Assembly (NCBI RefSeq): GCF_900465345.1
Contig: NZ_UEGO01000012.1
Coordinates: 303,458 to 367,457, forward strand
Source: Asaia bogorensis
GTDB taxonomy: Bacteria; Pseudomonadota; Alphaproteobacteria; Acetobacterales; Acetobacteraceae
Direction of reading: 5' to 3'
Length of the DNA stretch: 64,000 nt
Below the pieces are notes generated by a model, which ran no database searches, was not told where the DNA came from, and saw only the letters and a list, made by a program, of their open reading frames with translations. The translations under genes and the position numbers were made by a program. This document shows positions 46,236-56,264 of this stretch, piece by piece; position 1 is the first letter of the stretch; each line of letters starts with the position of its first letter.

Positions 46236-46254
46236 CCATGCCAGAACGGCATGG
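46236..46254. repeat. Short hairpin downstream of alaS
   Basis: CCATGCC (46236-46242) and GGCATGG (46248-46254) form a perfect 7-bp stem with a five-base loop, 21 bases after the alaS stop. There is no T run on either strand, so an independent terminator role is uncertain. Confidence 0.35.
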
Positions 46255-46275
46255 TTCACCCTTTGTCATGAACGC

Positions 46276-48927
46276 TCAGGCTGAAAGCGTTTTTCTGAGT
46301 GAATCGAACACGGCGTCACTATTGGGCTGCGGACCACCAGCCTGCGCCATATCCGGCCGACCGCCGCCGCCCTTGCCGCCCATCTCGGCTGACGCCAAAC
46401 GGACCAGATCGACCGCGTTGAAACGGTCATTCAGGTCTTTTGTGACAGCAACGACAACACTGCCTTTGCCTTCAGCGGTGGAGATCAGCGCGACAACGCC
46501 GCTCCCGATCTGCTTGGTGATGGCCTCGGCCATGTTCTTGAGCTCACGTGGCGCCACGTCACCCAGATCACGCGGCACGAAGGTTACGCCATTGATGGAC
46601 TCGCTGGCCGAATCGGCCTGACCCGTTGCCAGACGCTTCTGAAGCTCCGAAACCTGCCGTTCCAGCGCCCGACGCTCCTCGACCAGCGCGGCGAGGCGAT
46701 CCGGAGCCTCGGCAATTGTGGCCTTCAGAAGATCGGCCATACGGCGCAGACGCTCATCCGCCTCAATGGCCAGACGGTCGGCAGCAACACCGCAAACGGC
46801 CTCGATGCGGCGCACGCCAGCCGAAACACCGCTTTCCGAGACAATGCGGAACGGCCCGATTTCGCCCGTGCGTCCGACATGGGTGCCACCACAAAGCTCG
46901 ATGGAATAGGCTCCGCGCGTCTCATCGCCCAGCCCCATCGAGACCACGCGGACCTCATCGCCGTATTTCTCGCCGAACAATGCCATGGCGCCTTCAGCGA
47001 CCGCGGTCTCGGGGGTCATGATGCGCGTTTCGACAGCACTGTTTTCGCGAATGCGAGCATTTACCTCACGCTCGACGAGCGCCAGTTCTTCTGCCGTGAT
47101 GGGGCGAGGCTGCGAAACGTCAAAGCGCAGGCGCTCCGGCGCATTCAGACTGCCTTTCTGGGCCACATGGTCGCCAAGCTGGCGGCGCAGCGCTTCGTGC
47201 AGCAGGTGAGTTGCGGAGTGATGACCCCGCACAGCCTGACGGCGGGTATGATCGATCTCGGCTGTGACCGATGTTCCCGGGCGCACAACGCCCTCGATCA
47301 CACGGCCATAATGCACGAGCAGATCGCCATTGCGCTTCTGGGTATCGGTTATCTCGATGCGCAAATTCTCGCCAACCAGCACGCCGTGATCGCCTACCTG
47401 GCCGCCACTCTCGCCGTAGAAGGGGGTCTGGTTCAGCAGGATGGCAATCTCATCACCGGCCGACGCGCTTTCGCTTTCGGTTCCGGCCTTGGCAATCAGT
47501 ACGACCTCGGCATCGGCTTTTTCCGACGAGTAGCCCAGAAATTCCGAGGCACCAAAGCGCTCGCGGGCATCGAACCAGATGGTTTCCGCAGCGGCATCGC
47601 CAGAGCCTACCCACGCCGCACGGGCACGGGCGCGTTGCTCTGCCATGGCGGCCTCGAAACCGGCCACATCGACAGTGCGACCCTGTTCGCGCAGCGCATC
47701 CTGCGTAAGGTCGAGCGGGAAGCCGAATGTGTCGTAAAGCTTGAAGGCCACGTCGCCGGGGAGGGCACCGCCCTCGGCCACGCGGGCGGTTTCGTCCTCA
47801 AGCAGCGACATGCCGCGTTCCAGCAGGGCGGTGAAGCGCTCTTCCTCGCCCTTCATTGTTTCAGCAATCAGGGATTGGTGCTGAACGAGTTCGGGATAGG
47901 CCGTTCCCATCTGCCGGATCAGGGCAGGAAGCAGGCGATAGAAAACCGGCTCGGTCGCGCCCAGACGCTGGAGATGGCGCATGGCGCGACGCATGATGCG
48001 GCGCAGCACGTAGCCACGACCATCCTTGGAGGGCATCACCCCATCTGCAATCAGGAAGGCTGTCGAGCGCAGATGGTCGGCCACGACACGGTGGCTGGCG
48101 CGCAGTGACCCATCAGGATCGGTGCTGAGCGCGTTTGCCGTGGCTTCGACCAGGCTGCGCAGCACATCGGTGTCGTACACGTCGCGCTTGCCCTGCATCA
48201 CGGCTGCAAAGCGCTCGAGGCCCATGCCGGTATCAATCGAAGGGCGGGGCAGCGGCGCACGCGTGCCCGGAGGACCTTCGAGATACTGCATGAAAACGAG
48301 GTTCCAGATCTCGACAAACCGGTCGCCGTCCTCCTCGGGCGAGCCCGGAGGGCCGCCCCAGACATCAGGGCCGTGATCGAAAAAGATTTCCGAGCACGGA
48401 CCACAGGGGCCCGTATCGCCCATGCGCCAGAAATTATCAGCCGTCGGGATACGGATGATCTTCTCTTCAGGCAGGCCCGCGATCTTGCGCCACAGGCCAG
48501 CCGCTTCTTCATCCTCGGCATAGACCGTGGCGAGCAGCTTTTCCTTCGGCAGACCGTAGCCCTTGGTCAGGAGGTTCCAGGCGAATTCGATCGCTTCGGC
48601 CTTGAAATAGTCACCGAAGGAGAAATTGCCGAGCATTTCAAAAAAGGTCAGATGACGAGCCGTGTAGCCCACATTGTCCAGATCGTTATGCTTGCCGCCT
48701 GCGCGCACGACCTTCTGCGCCGTCGTTGCACGCGTATAGGGGCGTGTTTCCTGCCCGGTGAACACGTTCTTGAACGGCACCATGCCAGCATTGGTGAAGA
48801 GCAGCGTGGGATCGTTCTGCGGCACCAGCGAGGCCGAGGGAACGATCTTGTGGCCCTGGTCTCCGAAATACTTCAGAAACGCGCTGCGCAGCTCATTTGT
48901 GGTGGTGTTATGGATCGGTGTGGTCAT
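46276..48927 (-). CDS. alaS: Alanyl-tRNA synthetase
   Basis: Charges tRNA-Ala; 883 residues from the ATG at 48927 ([21 protein letters not shown]). The class II catalytic core includes [24 protein letters not shown] and [13 protein letters not shown]. The editing domain has the zinc motif [13 protein letters not shown] with CGGTHV, and the C-terminal domain carries a coiled coil ([20 protein letters not shown]) and the glycine-rich [12 protein letters not shown]. An earlier in-frame start at 48993 would add 22 non-conserved residues. Confidence 0.97.
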   Translation of the reverse strand: MTTPIHNTTTNELRSAFLKYFGDQGHKIVPSASLVPQNDPTLLFTNAGMVPFKNVFTGQETRPYTRATTAQKVVRAGGKHNDLDNVGYTARHLTFFEMLGNFSFGDYFKAEAIEFAWNLLTKGYGLPKEKLLATVYAEDEEAAGLWRKIAGLPEEKIIRIPTADNFWRMGDTGPCGPCSEIFFDHGPDVWGGPPGSPEEDGDRFVEIWNLVFMQYLEGPPGTRAPLPRPSIDTGMGLERFAAVMQGKRDVYDTDVLRSLVEATANALSTDPDGSLRASHRVVADHLRSTAFLIADGVMPSKDGRGYVLRRIMRRAMRHLQRLGATEPVFYRLLPALIRQMGTAYPELVQHQSLIAETMKGEEERFTALLERGMSLLEDETARVAEGGALPGDVAFKLYDTFGFPLDLTQDALREQGRTVDVAGFEAAMAEQRARARAAWVGSGDAAAETIWFDARERFGASEFLGYSSEKADAEVVLIAKAGTESESASAGDEIAILLNQTPFYGESGGQVGDHGVLVGENLRIEITDTQKRNGDLLVHYGRVIEGVVRPGTSVTAEIDHTRRQAVRGHHSATHLLHEALRRQLGDHVAQKGSLNAPERLRFDVSQPRPITAEELALVEREVNARIRENSAVETRIMTPETAVAEGAMALFGEKYGDEVRVVSMGLGDETRGAYSIELCGGTHVGRTGEIGPFRIVSESGVSAGVRRIEAVCGVAADRLAIEADERLRRMADLLKATIAEAPDRLAALVEERRALERQVSELQKRLATGQADSASESINGVTFVPRDLGDVAPRELKNMAEAITKQIGSGVVALISTAEGKGSVVVAVTKDLNDRFNAVDLVRLASAEMGGKGGGGRPDMAQAGGPQPNSDAVFDSLRKTLSA

Positions 48928-49017
48928 GGCGCGAGCAGAAAATCCCGATTGCGGCGTGAAGATGGCATCTCCACTAGAGCAAAGAGACCGCAAAGGAAAT
49001 GTTTTGCGCGCGTCGGC

Positions 49018-49524
49018 TCAGGATTCCAGATCGTGATCGGCAGGGTCGACATTCAGATCGACCGCCATCTGCGCCAGTTCCATGGGCGTTTCAGGAACCT
49101 TGGCCCGAAAGACAAGCTTGCGTGACAGGTTGAAATTGGCCATCAGCCCCATGAGAGACCCCGCCGCCAAAGGCACGGCAACATGCTGTGAACAGAATGG
49201 AATGGTGAAGCACAGCGTGTAGACCGTCCCGCGATTGAGCAGGAACCCAAAGCTGTTGGCGGCCAAAAAACGCAGCCATTGCAGTATGGGGTGGTCGCGA
49301 TGGGCGACGCTGCGAAATGTCCAGAGCTGGTTGAGCAACCAGTTCAGGCTGGCCACCAGAAAATAGGACAGCAATGTGGCTGCTGTCAGGCCGAGTTCGG
49401 GGCGAAGCAGATAGACAATCAGAATATCCCAGACCAGACCAAGGGCACCGATAACGCCAAAGCGCAGGAACTGCGTTATCAGCTGTCGGGGCGCACGCGG
49501 ATAGAAGATCCGTTTCTTGAGCAC
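49018..49524 (-). CDS. GtrA family membrane protein
   Basis: A 168-residue inner-membrane protein with four predicted helices: FLRFGVIGALGLVWDILIVYLL, the helix starting TAATLLSYFLVASLNWLLNQ with the conserved WTFRS after it, FLAANSFGFLLNRGTVYTLCF, and VAVPLAAGSLMGLMANFNLSRKLVF. GtrA proteins help translocate undecaprenyl-linked sugars for O-antigen, teichoic acid or lipid glycosylation. No partner GtrB-type glycosyltransferase is adjacent, so the substrate is open. Confidence 0.87.
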   Translation of the reverse strand: MLKKRIFYPRAPRQLITQFLRFGVIGALGLVWDILIVYLLRPELGLTAATLLSYFLVASLNWLLNQLWTFRSVAHRDHPILQWLRFLAANSFGFLLNRGTVYTLCFTIPFCSQHVAVPLAAGSLMGLMANFNLSRKLVFRAKVPETPMELAQMAVDLNVDPADHDLES

Positions 49525-49718
49525 GTCGCTGGGGCCTTTCGCATCATGAAATCGGGGTCAAGCTGGTAGGGCCATTGGGGGTCGGATGCAAGCGAAGTCG
49601 GGGAGGAAGCTTGGGTTTCTGGAGCGCTTAGGCCCGCTATCAGCCGGGCCCCGGTTTCCACGGTGCGTGGTGGCTTGGAGGCAAGGAGGCAGAACGGGAA
49701 GAGCAATGCAGCCGGGTG

Positions 49719-50294
49719 TCATATTTTATCCAGTCCGGCCCCTCTGGCCGTGGATCGCCAGTGATACCAGGCATTGGCAGCCAGCCCGACCAGTATGGCG
49801 TAAAGACCGGCGCTGACCCATAGGCTGCGTGTGAGGAACAGCGCCACGTAGGCGGTATCGATGGCAACCCAGAGTGGCCAGCACAGCATGATTCGCCGGG
49901 CGGTCCAGATCTGCGCGACGAGGCTCAGCGCGCTCAGTGCGGCATCAGTGAATGGGGCCGGGTCGTCCGTCCAGTGATCCAGACCATAGCCCAGTGCCGC
50001 ACTGGCGATCAGGCCAACCACAATATCTCGTACCAACGCCGTATGGCGAGGCGATGCTACACGCACGCCCATCTGCTCGCGCGGGGCGTGAGACCATGCG
50101 TACCAGCCACGTAGCAGGAACGCGCAAAACACAAGCTGCAAGGCCGAATCTGCCCAGAGTCGTGCCTGAGCAAAGACGACCAGATAGAGCAGAGCGGCAA
50201 TCAGGGAGACTGGCCACCCCGACACCCGGCGTTGGCCGGTCAGCCAGATCCCCGCCACGGTGAACAGCGCCGCAATGGCCTCGAGAGGGGACAT
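49719..50294 (-). CDS. pnuC: PnuC-family transporter (nicotinamide riboside or thiamine type)
   Basis: A 191-residue inner-membrane transporter with about seven helices. AIAALFTVAGIWLTGQRRVSGWPVSLIAALLYLVVF and FLLRGWYAWSHA are typical of PnuC, and AQIWTARRIMLCWPLWVAIDTAYVALF is the conserved substrate-site helix. Family members take up nicotinamide riboside (PnuC), thiamine (PnuT) or riboflavin (PnuX) by facilitated diffusion and need a kinase to trap the substrate. Here the kinase gene ends exactly at its start (TGATG). The specificity cannot be read from the sequence. Confidence 0.85.
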   Translation of the reverse strand: MSPLEAIAALFTVAGIWLTGQRRVSGWPVSLIAALLYLVVFAQARLWADSALQLVFCAFLLRGWYAWSHAPREQMGVRVASPRHTALVRDIVVGLIASAALGYGLDHWTDDPAPFTDAALSALSLVAQIWTARRIMLCWPLWVAIDTAYVALFLTRSLWVSAGLYAILVGLAANAWYHWRSTARGAGLDKI

Positions 50295-51532
50295 CAGGCT
50301 CTTGCCGGAGGGGTTGCGACAAGCTGGCAAAGATCGCGACCGGGTGGTGACGCAAACCAGTCGAGATGACCGATCAGATAGGTCTCCCACGTCACTTTGG
50401 CAGTGTCAGGAGCACGCAGCAGGGTGTCGTAGTACCAGACTTCCGAACAGGCGAAGGCCACATGGGCAAGAGGCAACATGGCGGCGATTTCTTCCCGATC
50501 ATGCGGGCCTAGCGCCTCTTCCTGATCGTATCCGGCGAGGAAAGCGGCCGTGTGATCGGGCCTTGTGGCATAATCCACCGACTGCTCCATCTGCACGAAG
50601 TCGCGTTTACTGGTTGGCGACACGGCGCGTGGGTTCATCCAGTCAACCATGCTGCGTTCGAGGGCTACGGCGATATCGAAAGTGCGGGTCGTGAGATCGG
50701 CCATCCCGAAATCGAACGGTGCCCTGACGATCATGCGGTCAGGCAGACTCTGCCCTCCTGCCTCGCTGTCCCAGATGAGGTTGGACCCGTGCCAATCGCC
50801 ATGCCCCCAATGCAAGGCCGCCGTTTTGAGAAACGGTCGGGCCTGCGTGATGGCGGGCGTGAGTGCCGCGATCAACGGGGACAATCCGCCTTGCCGGTCG
50901 AGCGCTTCGCTCAGCGCAGGCTGAGCCTGAACCCAGCCGCGTAAGGCGATCTCTGGATCAGAAACACCAAGAAACGGGGTGAGGGCAGAAACCAGTGGGA
51001 CTGTCGAACGTGAGGGAGCCTTGAAACCGCGTGCGGCCCGATGAAAACGGGCGAGGGCACTTCCTGCCTCAAAAGCCTCGTCGTGGCTGCGATAGGGCTC
51101 CCATGACATGGTGTCACGGTAGAGGTCCAGCCCGTTGAGGGCGGGGAAACATTCATAGCACCATTCGCCGCTCACAAGGATTGTGCCGCATGCCCCTGCG
51201 CTTTCGTTCGTACACTCGCGGGGGCAGGCGACCGGCGAGCCGTTCTGTGAGAGGTGAAAGATCAGACGGTGCTCTTCCGCCAGCGCCCCCCTGTCACGAA
51301 GCCGATGATGGTGGCGCTTGAGGAACCATACCTGACCCGCCGGATCGCTGACACGCGCGACCGCAGAAAATGGCCGTGCGCTATGCCACGAGATCGGCGC
51401 CGTGCTTTTAAGTCCGAAAGCTGCGAGGACGTGCTCTGCCTCATCCTTGGTGATGAGCGGCCAGTCGCGCTGTGCCTCCTTGCCCCAGAGGCCGAATTGC
51501 CCGATCTGTTCTGACGCGCCCGGCTCTGTCAT
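50294..51532 (-). CDS. APH-fold small-molecule kinase (vitamin or nucleoside trapping)
   Basis: A 412-residue kinase of the aminoglycoside phosphotransferase/choline kinase fold. The catalytic loop is HWGHGDWHGSNLIWD (Asp in HGD with the following Asn), and the metal Asp is in FDFGMADLTTRTFDIAVAL. The N-lobe has RVSDPAGQVWFLKRHHHRL with the ATP lysine. One-base overlaps (TGATG) with the PnuC and TonB receptor genes point to one coupled unit. That suggests it phosphorylates the molecule they import, for instance thiamine or nicotinamide riboside. This role is inferred from context. Confidence 0.8.
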   Translation of the reverse strand: MTEPGASEQIGQFGLWGKEAQRDWPLITKDEAEHVLAAFGLKSTAPISWHSARPFSAVARVSDPAGQVWFLKRHHHRLRDRGALAEEHRLIFHLSQNGSPVACPRECTNESAGACGTILVSGEWCYECFPALNGLDLYRDTMSWEPYRSHDEAFEAGSALARFHRAARGFKAPSRSTVPLVSALTPFLGVSDPEIALRGWVQAQPALSEALDRQGGLSPLIAALTPAITQARPFLKTAALHWGHGDWHGSNLIWDSEAGGQSLPDRMIVRAPFDFGMADLTTRTFDIAVALERSMVDWMNPRAVSPTSKRDFVQMEQSVDYATRPDHTAAFLAGYDQEEALGPHDREEIAAMLPLAHVAFACSEVWYYDTLLRAPDTAKVTWETYLIGHLDWFASPPGRDLCQLVATPPARA

Positions 51533-54003
51533 CAGAACCCGGCGGTCGCAGTGGCCAGGGCCGAGAACCCGCCGCCGATATAATAATCCGGCGATGATCC
51601 TGCGATGGTCGATCCATACCGCCCTGTCGTGTCGCGGGCATTGAGTGTGGGGTCGGCAATCCCCGACAGGTAATGCTCATTGGTAATGTTGATGAAGTTG
51701 AGCCGCAGGGACGGTGCCTTTAGTCGGGAGAGATCCGAGAAACGATATCCGACCGTAAGATTGCCCGTCGTATGATCGCTTATACGCTCGTCATTCATGA
51801 ACGTTGCGTATTGGCGTCCCGTGTACTGAATGGCTGCAAAACCGAAGACGTGCCCGTCATCATAGGTCAGACCAGCTGAAGCCTGGAGTTTCGGGCTGCG
51901 CACGGCTGTCTTGCCGGAGGTGGGCAGCAGGTCACCGCCGCTCGCGATATCGTTGTCGATCGTCGCATGGAGGTACTCGCCTGAGAGATATGGCGCAAAA
52001 TGATGCCAGGGTTTCAGGCCGATCTCGATATCCACACCACGCGATGTCTGGCCACCGGCATTCATGGTGGACTGGATGGGGGTGTTGTTGACCAGCACCT
52101 GCGTCTGAATTTGCCTGTTCGTGAAGTTGTAGTTGAAGAAGGTCAGGCTTCCTGTCACGAGTGGACCGGTATAGCGATAGCCGATTTCTTCAGAGATCGA
52201 ATATTCGTTGCGCAGATTAAGCGTGCCAGTCGTACTGATGTCGCCGGAACTGGTGTCATAAACGTTATACAGCGCAGTGAAAGCCGGAGCGCGGAAGTTG
52301 GTCGTGGCGTTCAGGAAGATCTGATGCTGGGGCGTGATCTGGAAGCGCAGACCCAGACGGGGGAGCGGCACTGCGCTATTGCTCGCGACACGATACTGTG
52401 GTCCGGGGACGGCATTGGTACCAACGCGGCTGACCATAACCTCCTTGAACCCGGCCTCGACAAGCAGGCGGTCAGACAGGAAATGCATCCTGTCACCCAC
52501 ATAAAGCGCATTGGCCATGCTGATGGTGTGCGTGTCGCCCGCAAGATAGATGCGCCCGTTGCTCAGCCGCACGAAATTGCCGGTACCGCTGCCCCAGATA
52601 TTGGCCGAAGCGCCGTTCTCGCGCACGGGTGAGAAGGACTGGACCTCGTGATCATCGCCGTAATCGAACCAGTAGCCAGCAAAGAGTTCGTTCCATCCCT
52701 GCTTCCAGGCAAGCTCCGATGTGAATCCTGAGCGATAGCTGCGCTGGGTATAATTGGCACGTACGATGGCCGAACCATCATCAGAGCTGGGGAGGGTAAG
52801 CGTGTCCGTAAGAGCCTGCGTACCGGTATAGAGACCGCTGAGAGGCAGGGTCGATCCCCCCGGCACATTGCCATAGGCGCCCTGCGCATAGGGTGTGGCC
52901 TTCAGTGTGAGGTGATCGGTGAGCGCAAGCGAGACCGGCGCTCCCATGTAGAGCGTCCGTTCGGGCGCACGCCAGAGGCGCTGGTAATAGGGGCCGGTCT
53001 CCTGATCCTGCGGGTCGTAGCGCGATGCCAACGCATTGCCCGACGAGACCCCATATTCCCTGAACTGGTCCTTTGACACCTGCGGGTAATAACTGGTGAT
53101 CGTGCTGTTGAAGCTGCCGACAAGTCCTGCGTGGGAACGCTCTCCGATGTCACGCACGAGCTTGAAGTCGATATGGTGGCGCATGTCATGGCCGGGGCCA
53201 CGCCAGTTCTCGGCGCTGGTATGGGAATAGGAAACAAAGCCCCGTAACCCTGTGTGGCCGATTATCCCCGTATCCAGCCGGATGAATTCGCGGTTGGTGT
53301 TGTACGAGCCATAGGAGGCCGACATCGTCCCCCCGGCCTTGTGCGCCGGATCGCGAAAATCGAGACTCATCAATCCGCCCGCGGCGTTGAGCACAGGACT
53401 GTCGAGATCCGCCTCACCCTGGGCGAGGGCAATCTGCCGATAATTCTCGCTATCGGCAAACTGGCTCGGATAGCCGGAATAGAAGGCGAGATCATTGAGA
53501 GGCATGCCTTCGAGCACATAGCCGATGGAATCCGTGTTCAGCCCACGCACCGAGATTGTTGTCTGGGGAGAAAGCCCCATCGCATCGGATGAGGCCACAT
53601 TGGCCCCGGGCAACATGGAAACAAGCTGATAGGCGCTCGATATCGGAGCCTGCCTGGCAATGAAAGCGCTATCGACCGTGCTGACTGCCTTGATGCCGTG
53701 CTGCGGATGAATGAGCCCACCGCCGCGCTCGGCATCGCGCTTTTCAGGCTCGGTGGCCTTGACTGTGATTTGTTCGGCCTTGCGCACGTGGCTTGCGCGG
53801 GTCGCTCCTGTCGTGTCGTGGCTCTCCTTCAGCGTCGAGGCGACGGAAGGTATGGGCGCGAGGCAAATTCCCAGAGTACAGACGCCGCAGAGCAGACCGT
53901 TGCGGCGCGGCGAAAAAAACATTTTCCGGGAGGTGGGCGGCACAGGCATGGTCCAGTCATGGGATGGCAAGTTTCTGGCAAGGCGAGTGAAAGCAGGTCT
54001 CAT
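51532..54003 (-). CDS. TonB-dependent outer-membrane receptor
   Basis: Energised outer-membrane transporter of about 823 residues. A TonB box-like EQITVKATE lies before the plug domain (SSAYQLVSMLPGANVASSDAMGLSPQTTISVRGLNTDSIGYVLEGMPLND), followed by a 22-strand type barrel and a C-terminal Phe. Three starts are possible: ATG 54003, 53949 (MPVPPTSRKM) and 53922 (MFFSPRRNGLLCGVC), the last giving the cleanest signal peptide (CGVCTLGICLAPIPSVAS). None has a good ribosome-binding site. Its stop overlaps the kinase start. I see no cobalamin, TPP or Fur element upstream. Confidence 0.9.
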   Translation of the reverse strand: MRPAFTRLARNLPSHDWTMPVPPTSRKMFFSPRRNGLLCGVCTLGICLAPIPSVASTLKESHDTTGATRASHVRKAEQITVKATEPEKRDAERGGGLIHPQHGIKAVSTVDSAFIARQAPISSAYQLVSMLPGANVASSDAMGLSPQTTISVRGLNTDSIGYVLEGMPLNDLAFYSGYPSQFADSENYRQIALAQGEADLDSPVLNAAGGLMSLDFRDPAHKAGGTMSASYGSYNTNREFIRLDTGIIGHTGLRGFVSYSHTSAENWRGPGHDMRHHIDFKLVRDIGERSHAGLVGSFNSTITSYYPQVSKDQFREYGVSSGNALASRYDPQDQETGPYYQRLWRAPERTLYMGAPVSLALTDHLTLKATPYAQGAYGNVPGGSTLPLSGLYTGTQALTDTLTLPSSDDGSAIVRANYTQRSYRSGFTSELAWKQGWNELFAGYWFDYGDDHEVQSFSPVRENGASANIWGSGTGNFVRLSNGRIYLAGDTHTISMANALYVGDRMHFLSDRLLVEAGFKEVMVSRVGTNAVPGPQYRVASNSAVPLPRLGLRFQITPQHQIFLNATTNFRAPAFTALYNVYDTSSGDISTTGTLNLRNEYSISEEIGYRYTGPLVTGSLTFFNYNFTNRQIQTQVLVNNTPIQSTMNAGGQTSRGVDIEIGLKPWHHFAPYLSGEYLHATIDNDIASGGDLLPTSGKTAVRSPKLQASAGLTYDDGHVFGFAAIQYTGRQYATFMNDERISDHTTGNLTVGYRFSDLSRLKAPSLRLNFINITNEHYLSGIADPTLNARDTTGRYGSTIAGSSPDYYIGGGFSALATATAGF

Positions 54004-54222
54004 ATCGGGAAGATGGAAACAATCGTTTTCACGACGTTACCGATGGTCTCCCGTGCCCGTTCGGGTCCGGTAGGGAAAAACACGACTATTCCCAGACGAG
54101 GGACGAGGCAGGATAGGCCGGTAAAATCACTGCGGGGCTGAGACAGGATGACTTGTAATGAGATACCTGTGATCCGGTAGATTCTTCTGCTAAAATTGCC
54201 CGCAAAGAGGGAGATCATCTCA

Positions 54223-54744
54223 ATGCTTGCAGAGTATATTGCAGCTTACACGAAGGACTGGATTGTCAAACGCGATACGGATGCCTCACCCCATCGCATA
54301 ACCGGTGATGACATTGACTTCCTGACACGTCTGATCGCCGGACAGGCCGGTCTATCGCTCGATGATGCGCTGCAGAATATGCGTGTTACGCTTGATGGAT
54401 GGTTGACGCAACGTGCACGAGGCGAGCGTCCGTCAGGCTTCGGAACAGCTGATTTCGAGGCATTTCTGGGGTTTTTACCCAGTATGCAGACATCGGATGA
54501 GCCGGAACGCCCTGATGATTCCAAAAATGGTGATCCATCTGTCGTCGCATCGCCGGAAATGTCCCGGCAGGCCGTGGAATCGCCTGTTGATGCCGAGCCT
54601 GAGGCGTTTCTGCCGGAGGAGCGCCGGGGCGAAGAGATGCGTGACATTCCGGTTCCTACCCGCCGCCTGCCGCGTGAGAGCCCGGCTCATGATCTTTTTG
54701 CTGATCTCGAATTCTCGAGATTTCACGTCGAGCACGGGGTTTGA
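54223..54744 (+). CDS. Hypothetical acidic protein
   Basis: A 173-residue protein starting at ATG 54223 after an excellent AGAGGGAG site. The N-terminal 90 residues are predicted helical (MLAEYIAAYTKDWIVKRDTDA, DIDFLTRLIAGQAGLSLDDALQNMRVTLDGWL). The rest is acidic and Pro/Glu-rich, probably disordered, ending in PAHDLFADLEFSRFHVEHGV. No signal peptide is present. I do not recognise the family. It is divergent from the TonB receptor, and its last 22 bases overlap the end of the convergent MFS gene. Confidence 0.7.
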   Translation: MLAEYIAAYTKDWIVKRDTDASPHRITGDDIDFLTRLIAGQAGLSLDDALQNMRVTLDGWLTQRARGERPSGFGTADFEAFLGFLPSMQTSDEPERPDDSKNGDPSVVASPEMSRQAVESPVDAEPEAFLPEERRGEEMRDIPVPTRRLPRESPAHDLFADLEFSRFHVEHGV

Positions 54745-55973
54745 TCGCGTTTCCCCGGCATGTCGGCCCGACGCAATCTGAGAACCAGAGCGAGGCCAGA
54801 CAAGGCGCAGATCATACCGAGGATGAAGATAGCCTTGTACCCGAAGCAGTCCGATATCACGCCCGCAGCGGGTCCGCTTACTGCATATGACAGGTCCTGA
54901 AAGGCGGCAAATCCGCCAAGGGCGGTCGCCCGCATTGTGCCTGAGACCCTTTTGATGACTTCGATCCCCATCGAAGGATAGATGAGTGAGCAACCGGCAC
55001 CTGTGAGCACCGCGCCCGCCAGGGCCAGGGCTGGGATGGGCGCGAATGCGATGCACGCCTGACCGGCACATTCGATGAGCAGAGACACGCTGGCCACAGT
55101 CAGTCCGCCCAGACGGTCGGGCATATGCCCGCAGAAGAGCCTTCCAGCAACGAAGGCGAGACCAAAACAGGTCAGGCCAAGGCTACCGAAGCGCCAATGC
55201 TCATGGATGAAATATACAGACAGGAATGCGCCAAGAACCGCAAACCCTACACCTTGCAGGGCAACGACAAGACCATAGGGGCGTATGATGCCCAGAACGG
55301 GCCAGAACGACTCCCGCTCACCAGTCAATATGGGAGCAGGGGGCACGCGCTGGACGATGGCAAGACCAAGGCATGGCAGGGCAACCGAGACGGCCATGAG
55401 GGATGAGAAGCCCGCAAGGTGGAAAAGCTCGAGGCCAATGGGTCCGCCAAATGCAAAAGCGCCATACATGGCGGCGCCAGTCCAGGTCAGCACTTTTCCT
55501 GCCCCTTCGGCTCCTGTTAGTCCGATACCCCACCCATGCATGCCAACCAGTGTATAACTCTCACCAATGCCAAGAAGCAGCCGGCCGACGATAAGCAGGG
55601 CAAAGCCAAAAGAATGGGGCATGAAACCGAACCCCGAAACCAGACAGATCGCACTCGCAATGACGTAAAGGCACAAGCCGAGACGCATGGAAGTGCGGCC
55701 GCCGCGCCGATCGGCAAAACCGCCCGCGATCGTGCGCGTCAGAATAGTCGAGAGAAAGGCTGATCCCACGGCAAGGCCAGCCAGAGCGTTTCCATATCCC
55801 GGCCATGAAGTGACGAAAGGGGGTATGACGGCAAGCGGCATGGCGACCGCCATGTAGGATAACAGAAGAGCAACTGTCAGAGGCGGCAGGAAACGCGTGT
55901 CGGGGACGATCGTGTCATTGTCTTGACTGATGGCCGCGTCATCTTCACGTGGCGTGTGGCCCTGTCCGATCAT
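54723..55973 (-). CDS. MFS transporter (YfcJ/YhhS-like)
   Basis: A 416-residue major-facilitator transporter with 12 predicted helices. The ATG at 55973 follows GGGAGG nine bases upstream; an in-frame ATG at 56048 has no such site. Loop 2-3 carries GGFADRRGGRTSMRLGL, a good MFS signature, and loop 8-9 has GRLFCGHMPDRLGG. It resembles the YhhS/YfcJ drug or sugar efflux branch (arabinose efflux type). The substrate is unknown. Confidence 0.87.
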   Translation of the reverse strand: MIGQGHTPREDDAAISQDNDTIVPDTRFLPPLTVALLLSYMAVAMPLAVIPPFVTSWPGYGNALAGLAVGSAFLSTILTRTIAGGFADRRGGRTSMRLGLCLYVIASAICLVSGFGFMPHSFGFALLIVGRLLLGIGESYTLVGMHGWGIGLTGAEGAGKVLTWTGAAMYGAFAFGGPIGLELFHLAGFSSLMAVSVALPCLGLAIVQRVPPAPILTGERESFWPVLGIIRPYGLVVALQGVGFAVLGAFLSVYFIHEHWRFGSLGLTCFGLAFVAGRLFCGHMPDRLGGLTVASVSLLIECAGQACIAFAPIPALALAGAVLTGAGCSLIYPSMGIEVIKRVSGTMRATALGGFAAFQDLSYAVSGPAAGVISDCFGYKAIFILGMICALSGLALVLRLRRADMPGKRDQTPCST

Positions 55974-56264
55974 GACGCGATCCTCCCGAGTGCTGCGGCC
56001 CGCCTCGTCCGCAGGTGAGACACCTGCCTGCCGCGCCAACCGGGCCATGTGGATGGTCCGGTGCTGCTACCGGAAGGAGATGAAGCTACTGTCTGGGCCC
56101 AAGCGGCTCAAATAACGGATTGGTGACGGGCCGTACCATGCGCTGACCTCGCTGTATGGCTGACATACACGAGAGAAATTGAGCGCGATCATGTCAGTCA
56201 GGAATTGTATTGGCTTTCCTTGGGTTTGTCGGCGCGAGTTCCATGCAATGCGCACGTCGTCTCT

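Noticed and set aside
46879..48108. 409-codon plus-strand frame over alaS
   Set aside because: Antisense to the editing and core domains of alaS; no domain.
54130..54180. CTGAGA followed by ACCTGTGATCCGG, resembling part of a TPP riboswitch
   Set aside because: The order and spacing do not give a full TPP aptamer, the conserved 3' part is missing, and it is oriented toward the unknown plus-strand gene rather than the TonB-kinase-PnuC genes.
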